Assembly: GCA_051294375.1 (NCBI GenBank)
Contig: CM119268.1
Span: 9,545,216-9,609,215 of the forward strand
Source of the DNA: Paraspadella gotoi
Taxonomy: Eukaryota; Chaetognatha
DNA length: 64,000 nt
Direction: 5' to 3'
The notes beneath the pieces were generated by a model, which was not told the origin of the DNA, ran no database searches, and saw only the letters and a list, made by a program, of their open reading frames with translations. The number at the start of each line of letters is the position of its first letter. Positions within the stretch are counted from its first letter, which is position 1. Of this stretch, positions 62,408 to 64,000 are shown piece by piece. The translations under genes and the position numbers were made by a program.

Positions 62408-64000
62408 ATGCGCTCGTCGGTTTTCTCCCCCCCGCACCTCCTCTTCCCGGTCGCGCTCATCCTGACGACCAACTTGGCGCTGGCAGTCTCCTCGTCGCGC
62501 CTGGACTTCCGGACTCACCAACGCGTCAACCCCAACTGCCTGCTCTTCTCCTCGGCCGGAGAGGCGTTCAACCTGCAACTGGCCGTCGAGGCGTCGAAAC
62601 ACCGCCTCTTCAACGTGACCGACGCCGGCGTGGAGGCCTTTTCCTACTTATACGAACCCTGCCGACCCTTTGTGCCCGGCGATGACCCCATGAGCTCAAA
62701 CATGGGAAAGTTCCTCGCCTGGCAGATCATTCGACCCTTCGGAGTTTCGAAAGGGATCTACGAGCCGATCGGACGCGACCCAAAGCTGCTGGAGGTGGAC
62801 GAGGACGGGAGGCGCGACTATTACGTGGAAATGACGGCCGGGTTCCGGAGAACCGTGGTCAAGCTCGTCTGCGATCCAAGCACCGGTGTCCGTGGCGAAC
62901 CTTGGTTCGTCTCCTGGGGCGAGAATCCCAGAAACGTCTACAACTTCGAACTGGGACACTTGTGCGCTTGCGCGAACGGGTGTCCGGTCATCACTCCAGG
63001 TAAGGAGCGACTGTTTTCGAAGTTACGGGGTAAGTCGGCCAAGGGTGAGGCGGTTAGTGTGCCTCCTTAGGCTTAGCGATTTGTACTGACTTGGGTTTTG
63101 CGCCCTGCACGGCTGGTAACAAATAGAGGGGGATAGAGTGGATCCTAAATTGACGACGACAAATATCTTTACTTTAGGCTAAGTCCTTGCGTAACGTCAA
63201 GTCACGTTTTTTTTTTTCAGTTTTAAAATCCGGTTTTTCGATTAGGCTTTGTTTTCACACTCGAAAAAAATTAATATTCTGCCGTTTTAAAACTCTTACG
63301 TAACTTTTATATAAATCTTTCCCTATATTTTTATTATATAACAAAATTTTGTTTTTAAACAAAATTAGACTAATTAAAATTAGTTATTAATGTATAAAAA
63401 TCTTAAAACACCAAGAAAATTACGTTTAAAAACGTATAGGATTAGGTTTATAAATTTTTGGAATTAAAACCATGTTTTCATTGATCCGGTTTTGAAGGGA
63501 ACATTATAATTTTTTTTAGCTTTTCTCTTTTCTTCATTCCTTTTTTTTTCTAATATTTTCTTTTTAAATTTCTTTTAACGACAGCGTTAAACTTGGTTCT
63601 ACGTCCTTTCATTTAGTATGAAAATCAAGTGTAGTCTTGTGTAAAAAAAAACAAAAACCGCGCCACTTTATATCAGCCTTTAAAAATGCCATTTTATATT
63701 TTGATTTTTTTAGCATACTTTATGAAAAAATTAAGTTATTTAAAAAATAAAGAGTTTGGTTTAAATTTTATAAAGATTAGGCTATCCGTTCAGGAGCAAT
63801 AATTTATTATACAACAAAGCTAAACTTGAATTTAAAGTTATTAAGTGGCCCGTTTTTTTTTTGCACACGAGTGAAAAATATTTTTTGTTACTTTCTTACC
63901 AACTCCCGGGATTCACTGGCCTTTCTACCCTCCCTACACAGAGATGACCTTCAAAGTGCTGGTGTTCAGCGCCGTCACAGCCGTCATCATCATCATCATC
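62408..64000 (+). CDS. MRH-domain type I membrane receptor, 5' part
   Basis: Exon 1 coding 62408-62999, intron 63000-63941 (CCAG|GTAAGG to CTACACAG), exon 2 from 63942 to the window end in matching phase. Residues 1-26 form a signal peptide (MRSSVFSPP, hydrophobic core, ALA|VSS). Residues about 40-192 resemble the mannose-6-phosphate-receptor-homology fold: Cys 44, 85, 155, 186, 188, 192, the strand FSYLYEPC (78-85), TVVKLVC (149-155) and YNFELGHLCAC (178-188). The sugar-binding set of the small mannose-6-phosphate receptor (Gln, Arg, Glu, Tyr) has plausible counterparts at Q106, R147 or R148, E172 and Y178. N69-V-T is a glycosylation site. Exon 2 (EMTFKVLVFSAVTAV, then Ile run) begins a membrane helix. 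Likely a Golgi/endosome lectin receptor; Atg27-type proteins share the fold and are the main alternative. An in-frame ATG also lies at 62363, but starting at 62408 gives the signal peptide. Confidence 0.72.
63000..63941 (+). other. Intron 1 of the MRH gene
   Basis: 942-bp AT-rich intron with a strong donor (GTAAGG) and a pyrimidine-rich acceptor (CTTTCTACCCTCCCTACACAG). No repeat element recognised inside. Confidence 0.7.

Overview
The window is nuclear DNA from an animal. The evidence is genes split by short GT-AG introns, a KN motif (a metazoan talin-binding motif) in one gene, a secretory-pathway lectin-type receptor in another, and a Penelope-like retroelement with hammerhead-ribozyme sequences. 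Coding exons are GC-rich with G/C third positions. Most of the rest is AT-rich and saturated with (GA)n/(CT)n microsatellites. I cannot name the phylum; a non-vertebrate animal is likely. Fourteen runs of N interrupt the sequence (2215-2709, 4510-4557, 4663-4876, 15563-15798, 16598-16882, 17133-17421, 17802-17902, 18551-18560, 18638-18942, 19164-19274, 22305-22314, 33490-33732, 55531-55621, 56590-56613). Several begin inside or beside a microsatellite or homopolymer.

Layout. 2.7-6.3 kb, minus strand: start of a gene for an MGGC-starting (probably myristoylated) protein with a KN motif; it runs into a gap. 6.3-24 kb: mostly gene-poor, with two copies of a hairpin-ended mobile element, tRNA-like sequences, minisatellites and a few unplaced exon candidates (19.6, 20.7, 21.1 kb). 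24.0-24.6 kb: a small two-exon acidic gene candidate. 25.5 kb: a TATA/CRE promoter with a noncoding first exon. 26-44 kb: gene-poor, with long microsatellites, scattered copies of a roughly 200-bp repeat, and weak exon candidates at 27.6, 30.3, 32.0 and 32.6 kb.

44.26-47.80 kb, plus strand: a ten-exon protein phosphatase 1 catalytic-subunit gene. It is divergent but keeps every catalytic residue. 48.95-51.71 kb: a decayed Penelope-like element on the minus strand, bounded by 0.41-0.44 kb inverted terminal repeats and a 12-bp target-site duplication. 53.2-60.05 kb: a palindrome of two roughly 3.4-kb arms. 62.4 kb to the window end, plus strand: the start of a type I membrane protein with a mannose-6-phosphate-receptor-homology (MRH) domain.

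The genes do not form a pathway; they are ordinary independent eukaryotic loci. The most unusual contents are the intact outline of the Penelope element, the ribozyme-like sequences, the large palindrome, the altered toxin/regulator loop of the PP1 paralogue, and the acylation-ready N terminus on a KN-motif protein.
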